A DNA stretch of 23,782 nucleotides from the NCBI GenBank assembly GCA_946480525.1, contig CAMLLA010000011.1, forward strand, positions 1-23,782, in the 5' to 3' direction. Below the pieces are notes generated by a model. The model was not told where the DNA came from and searched no databases. It saw only the letters and a list, made by a program, of their open reading frames with translations. Below, piece after piece: positions 19,872-23,782 of the stretch; position 1 is the first letter of the stretch; each line of letters begins with the position of its first letter. Origin of the DNA: an uncultured Asticcacaulis sp. (GTDB lineage Bacteria > Pseudomonadota > Alphaproteobacteria > Caulobacterales > Caulobacteraceae). A program made the position numbers and the translations under genes.

Positions 19872-22238
19872 ATGAAGGCTTTGCGACCAACGCGCCGCAC
19901 GGTGGTGACCTCTGCCGCAGCATTGGGAGGACTGGCCTTCGCGCCTGTTTTCGGCCTTGCGCAGACACCGGTGTCAAGCGGCGTCAACGATCTGACTTTG
20001 TGGTATAAGGGTCCGGCAATCGAATGGACGGACGCCTTGCCGCTCGGCAATGGCCGGCTGGGGGCCATGGTCTTCGGTGGCGTGGCGCGTGAACGCCTTC
20101 AGCTCAACGAAGACACCCTTTATGCCGGCGCGCCCTATCAGCCCGCCAACCCCAAGGCTTTGACGGCCCTGCCGGAAGTGCGCAAGCTGATCTTCGCCGG
20201 CAAGTACGTCGAGGCGCAGGAGCTGATCCAGGCGCAGATGATGGCCGATCCGATCCGCCAGGTTTCGTACCAGACGATCGGTGAGATGTGGCTGACCTTC
20301 GGGGTATCGTCCAACGCCGCGAACTATCGCCGCGAACTGGACCTGACGCGTGCCGTTTCGACGGTTACCTACCGCCAGGACGGTGTAAACTACGGGCGCG
20401 AGACCTTCATCTCGCCAGTCGATCAGGTTCTGGTTATGCGCCTGACGGCTGACAGACCCGGCAGCATCGATTTTCAGCTGGGGTTCGAAACACCTCAGGT
20501 CGGCAATGTCGCTATGTCGGGCACGAATGAGATCGTGCTGTCCGGCCGTAATGGCCCGCACGCCGGCAAGGACGGCGCCTTGCGGTTTGAAAGCCGCGTG
20601 CGTGTCGTGGCTGACGGGGGCGTGCAGACTGCCGGCACCGACGAGTTGGTCGTCAAGGATGCCGACAGCGTCCTCATCTTCATGGCGGCCGCCACCAACT
20701 ACAAATCCTTTCGCGACGTTTCCGGCGATCCGACAGCCATCACCAAAGCTCAGATCGACAAGGCGGCGGTCAAGACCTGGGATCAGCTTTACGCGGCGCA
20801 CCTGGCCGAACATCAGCGCTTGTTCAACCGCGTCTCGGTTGATTTCGGCCGCACGGCCTTCGCCGATCTTCCGACCAACGAACGCATCGCCAAATCCCAG
20901 ATCCACGACGATCCGGCGCTGGCGGCGCTATACTTCCAGTATGGCCGCTACCTGCTGATCTGCTGTTCGCGGCCGGGCACGCAACCGGCCAACCTGCAGG
21001 GGCTGTGGAACGAGAAGCTGAACGCGCCGTGGGGCGGCAAGTACACGATCAACATCAACACCGAGATGAACTACTGGCCGGCGGAACCGACCGACCTGGC
21101 CGAATGCGTCGATCCATTGGTCGCCATGGTGAAGGACATCGCCGTGACCGGTGGTGAAACAGCGAAAATCATGTATGGCGCGCGCGGCTGGGTCGCCCAT
21201 CACAATACCGACCTGTGGCGGGCCACCGGACCCATCGATGCCGCCTTTTACGGCACCTGGCCGACGGGCGGCGCCTGGCTGTGCCTGCACCTGTGGGACC
21301 GCTATGATTACGGCCGCGACGCTGGCTATCTCAAGGACATCTATCCGCTGCTGAAAGGCGCATCGCAGTTCTTCGTGGATACGCTGGTGAAGGACCCGGC
21401 ATCGGGCTACATGGTCACGGCGCCGTCGATCTCGCCCGAGAACCGCCACAAGTTCGGCACCTCGATCTGTGCCGGGCCGACCATGGACATGCAGATCATT
21501 CGCGACCTGTTCAACAATACGCTGAAGGCCGCCGAAATCCTGAAAACCGACAAGGCGTTCCGCAAGGAAATCGTGGCTCTCCGGGATCAGCTGGTGCCGA
21601 ACCAGATTGGCAAGGCCGGCCAGCTTCAGGAGTGGAAGGACGACTGGGACCTGGAGGCGGGCGATATGCATCACCGCCACGTCTCGCACCTCTATGGCGC
21701 CTTTCCGTCGTCTCAGATTACCGCCCGCCACACGCCGGAGCTTGCCAATGCGGCGAAAAAATCACTGGATATGCGCGGCGACCTGTCGACCGGCTGGGCG
21801 ATTGCCTGGCGCATCAATCTGTGGGCGCGGCTGGGCGAAGGCGACCGCGCGCATTCGATACTGAAGCTGTTGCTGGGGCCGGACCGCACCTATCCGAACA
21901 TGTTTGACGCCCACCCGCCATTCCAGATCGACGGCAATTTTGGCGGGACTTCGGGTATGACCGAGATGGTGCTGCAATCGTACAACGACGAGATCCTGAT
22001 CCTGCCCGCGCTACCGAAAGCGTGGCCGAAGGGTTCGGTCAAGGGTTTGAAAGCGCGGGGTGGTGTGGGTGTCGATCTGGCCTGGCGTGACGGGGTGCCG
22101 GAGCGGATGACGCTGCGGGCGGCCAAGGCGATCAAGACGCGCTTGGTCCATGGCGGGCAGACGCTCGATATCGCGTTGAAGGCGGGCGAGACGGTCAGCT
22201 ACGGTTACACTGACGGCAAACTGGCGCAGATGGCTTAA
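19872..22238 (+). CDS. Tat-exported GH95 alpha-L-fucosidase-type glycoside hydrolase
   Basis: GH95 enzymes are inverting 1,2-alpha-L-fucosidases; some act as alpha-galactosidases. The 788-residue product begins with a twin-arginine signal (LRPTRRTVVTSAAALGGLAFA...GLAQ), so it is probably folded before export. The N-terminal beta domain (LWYKGPAIEWTDALPLGNGRLGAMVFGGVARERLQLNEDTLY) is typical. The (alpha/alpha)6 core shows NLQGLWNEKLNAPWGGKYTININTEMNYWPAEPTDLAE (374-411), SISPEN with E523, and QIDGNFGGTSGMTEM with D687. By alignment to the AfcA enzyme, N396, E523 and D687 should be the catalytic base/acid set. ATG 19872 was chosen because it starts the signal and follows AAAGGGA; a TTG at 19770 would put 34 unlikely residues first. 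It has no transporter or TonB partner here, so it may release fucose from plant or algal glycans as a lone enzyme. Confidence 0.95.
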   Translation: MKALRPTRRTVVTSAAALGGLAFAPVFGLAQTPVSSGVNDLTLWYKGPAIEWTDALPLGNGRLGAMVFGGVARERLQLNEDTLYAGAPYQPANPKALTALPEVRKLIFAGKYVEAQELIQAQMMADPIRQVSYQTIGEMWLTFGVSSNAANYRRELDLTRAVSTVTYRQDGVNYGRETFISPVDQVLVMRLTADRPGSIDFQLGFETPQVGNVAMSGTNEIVLSGRNGPHAGKDGALRFESRVRVVADGGVQTAGTDELVVKDADSVLIFMAAATNYKSFRDVSGDPTAITKAQIDKAAVKTWDQLYAAHLAEHQRLFNRVSVDFGRTAFADLPTNERIAKSQIHDDPALAALYFQYGRYLLICCSRPGTQPANLQGLWNEKLNAPWGGKYTININTEMNYWPAEPTDLAECVDPLVAMVKDIAVTGGETAKIMYGARGWVAHHNTDLWRATGPIDAAFYGTWPTGGAWLCLHLWDRYDYGRDAGYLKDIYPLLKGASQFFVDTLVKDPASGYMVTAPSISPENRHKFGTSICAGPTMDMQIIRDLFNNTLKAAEILKTDKAFRKEIVALRDQLVPNQIGKAGQLQEWKDDWDLEAGDMHHRHVSHLYGAFPSSQITARHTPELANAAKKSLDMRGDLSTGWAIAWRINLWARLGEGDRAHSILKLLLGPDRTYPNMFDAHPPFQIDGNFGGTSGMTEMVLQSYNDEILILPALPKAWPKGSVKGLKARGGVGVDLAWRDGVPERMTLRAAKAIKTRLVHGGQTLDIALKAGETVSYGYTDGKLAQMA

Positions 22239-22246
22239 GTAAGATA

Positions 22247-22450
22247 CCCCACCATCCCCGCGATTAATCGCGCTTGCGCGGCGAGCGCAATTCGCTCTTG
22301 CTCACCCGACCTCCCCATCGCTACGCGACAGGGAGGAGTGATCGCGCTTTGTACCTCCTCCCTGTGCCGAAGGTTGCCTGCCGGCGAGGCTGGGGAGGGG
22401 AACCATGAGCGTAGCGAAACGAAGTTCGGCGTAGCCAAATGGTGGTGGGG
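22247..22450. repeat. Modular palindromic repeat, copy 2 (inverted)
   Basis: Outer arms CCCCACCAT and ATGGTGGTGGGG enclose the same core as copy 1 but in opposite orientation (core 22310-22372, against 13959-14022). Within the core stretch CTCCCCATCGCT...GATCGCGCT only two differences are seen from the complement of copy 1 over 38 bp. The left side has extra small hairpins, such as CGCGATTAATCGCG and GAGCG/CGCTC. It sits between the convergent GH95 and rimO genes. Confidence 0.8.
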
Positions 22451-22468
22451 TCTCTTGCTGTCTTCCGA

Positions 22469-23782
22469 TTATCGCCGCGAAATCAGGTTGTGCATGCGGC
22501 GGTTGGTGACCGCTCCCGGCACGCGGTTGAGCTTGATCAAACCTTCCGGCTCGCCCCACAGGTCGTAGGCGTCGGCCTTGGTCACCTTGGCCTTGACGAT
22601 GTCGCCGGCCTTCAGGCCCGTGAAACCCTTCAGGAAGATATGGCCGTCGATTTCGGGCGCGTCGCCCCGGGTTCTAGCAATCGCCGTCCCATCATTGCGG
22701 ATGTCGTCGACGATGGCGTCTTCGATGCGGCCGACCTTGTTGGCCAGCTTCTGCGCCGAAATGCGCGAAGCCACGGCCATGAAGCGCGCCAGGCGGTCCT
22801 GCTTGACTTCTTCGGGCACGTGATCGGGCAGCAGCTTGGCGGCCGCGCCTTCGACGTTTTCGTAGGCAAAGGCGCCGACGCGGTCGATCTGCGCCGCTTC
22901 CAGCCAGTCGAGCAACAGGTTGAAATCGGCTTCGGTCTCGCCCGGGAAACCAACGACGAAGGTCGAGCGCAAGGTGAGGTCCGGGCAGACTTCGCGCCAC
23001 GATTCGATGCGTTGCAACGTCTTGTCCTGGTTGCCTGGCCTCTTCATCAGTTTGAGGATCTTCGGGCTGGCGTGCTGGAACGGGATGTCCAGATAGGGCA
23101 GGATCTTGCCTTCGGCCATCAGCGGAATGACGGCGTTCACGTGCGGGTACGGATAGACGTAGTGCATGCGCGCCCACACACCCAGTTCGCCCAAGCCGCG
23201 CGCCAGGTCTTCGAACGAGGCGTCCCAGTTCTGGCCGCGCCATTCGCTTTGAGCGTACTTGATATCGAGCCCGTAGGCCGAGGTATCCTGGCTGACGACC
23301 AGCAGTTCCTTGACGCCCGACTTGGCGAGCGTTTCGGCTTCGCGCAGGACTTCGGCGATAGGGCGCGAGGCCAGGTCGCCGCGCAAGGACGGGATGATGC
23401 AGAAGGAACAGCGGTGATCGCAGCCTTCGGAAATCTTGAGATAGGCGTAGTGCTTTGGTGTCAGGCGAACGCCGGGGCCGTCTTCCGGGACCAGAGGGCG
23501 AAATGGATCGGGCTTGGGCGGGACGATGTTGTGGACCGCGTCCATGACGGCTTCGTACTGATGTGCGCCTGTGACTGCGGCGACGTTTGGAAAGCGCGAG
23601 CGGATCAGGTCCTCTTCGCCGCCCATGCAGCCGGTGACGACGACCTTGCCGTTCTTGGCCAGGGCCTCGCCGATGGCGTTCAGGCTTTCTTCCTTGGCCG
23701 AGTCGAGGAATCCGCAGGTATTGACGACGACGACATCAGCGCCCTCGTAATCGGCGGCCGTGCTGTAGCCCTCCCCGCGCAG
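22469..23782 (-). CDS. rimO: Ribosomal protein S12 methylthiotransferase RimO, partial
   Basis: RimO is a radical-SAM enzyme that adds a methylthio group to an aspartate of ribosomal protein S12. The frame is open to the window edge, so the N-terminus (about 26-30 residues, with the first Fe-S cysteine) is missing; 437 residues remain. Marks are [21 protein letters not shown] and [11 protein letters not shown] (further cluster cysteines), the radical SAM triad CDHRCSFC in [59 protein letters not shown] and [11 protein letters not shown], typical of RimO rather than MiaB. A C-terminal TRAM domain ([61 protein letters not shown]) completes it. It converges with the GH95 gene across the repeat. 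Confidence 0.96.
   Translation of the reverse strand: MRGEGYSTAADYEGADVVVVNTCGFLDSAKEESLNAIGEALAKNGKVVVTGCMGGEEDLIRSRFPNVAAVTGAHQYEAVMDAVHNIVPPKPDPFRPLVPEDGPGVRLTPKHYAYLKISEGCDHRCSFCIIPSLRGDLASRPIAEVLREAETLAKSGVKELLVVSQDTSAYGLDIKYAQSEWRGQNWDASFEDLARGLGELGVWARMHYVYPYPHVNAVIPLMAEGKILPYLDIPFQHASPKILKLMKRPGNQDKTLQRIESWREVCPDLTLRSTFVVGFPGETEADFNLLLDWLEAAQIDRVGAFAYENVEGAAAKLLPDHVPEEVKQDRLARFMAVASRISAQKLANKVGRIEDAIVDDIRNDGTAIARTRGDAPEIDGHIFLKGFTGLKAGDIVKAKVTKADAYDLWGEPEGLIKLNRVPGAVTNRRMHNLISRR

Noticed and set aside
22338..22568. 76-codon plus-strand frame over the second repeat and the rimO end
   Set aside because: It lies in repeat DNA and antisense to the RimO C-terminus.

Overview
The window looks like chromosomal core sequence from a Caulobacterales alphaproteobacterium, probably Asticcacaulis or a close relative. 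GC is fairly high. The block rnd - lptC - lptA - lptB - rpoN - hpf - ptsN is the usual alphaproteobacterial arrangement, hpf is the long form, and several genes start with GTG or TTG. The genus is inferred from gene order and protein style; no database search was made. No prophage, insertion sequence, CRISPR array or obvious transferred island is visible.

Layout. (1) 1-3250: the 3' end of rpsA, two small genes (YCII-like and VOC/PhnB-like), then ihfB and mscL, with strong hairpin terminators. rpsA and ihfB are often neighbours, and here two accessory genes lie between them. (2) 3250-5967: a palindromic extragenic element, then murJ (lipid II flippase) and trpS, 3 bp apart. (3) 5968-8020: several perfect palindromes, a PCuAC-type copper chaperone lipoprotein, an exported protein of unknown function and a tRNA-Ala(GGC) on the minus strand. 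(4) 8020-11122: a possible 54-residue ORF, then a run of small plus-strand genes: GNAT (YjdJ-like), HD-domain phosphohydrolase, dienelactone hydrolase, and two overlapping four-helix membrane proteins that look like divergent tandem paralogues.

(5) 11186-17221: RNase D, LptC, LptA and LptB (LPS transport), a repeat element, RpoN (sigma-54), hibernation factor HPF and PtsN (EIIA-Ntr). This links envelope LPS export with nitrogen/stress physiology. (6) 17222-18792: a highly structured palindromic element, then an Hsp20 gene and an alpha/beta hydrolase gene on the minus strand as a two-gene operon. (7) 19121-22238: a small protein with a helical N-terminal domain, and a Tat-exported GH95 alpha-L-fucosidase-type enzyme behind a hairpin-rich leader. 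(8) 22239-23782: a second, inverted copy of the lptB-rpoN repeat, then the 3' part of rimO on the minus strand, running off the window.

Most genes are ordinary. The most interesting material is non-coding: a 195-bp element that can fold into a near-seamless four-way junction between ptsN and hsp20 (17250-17444), an inverted pair of modular repeats (13917-14052 and 22247-22450), a LacI-type operator-like palindrome inside a putative ihfB promoter, and stacked hairpins before mscL and the GH95 gene.
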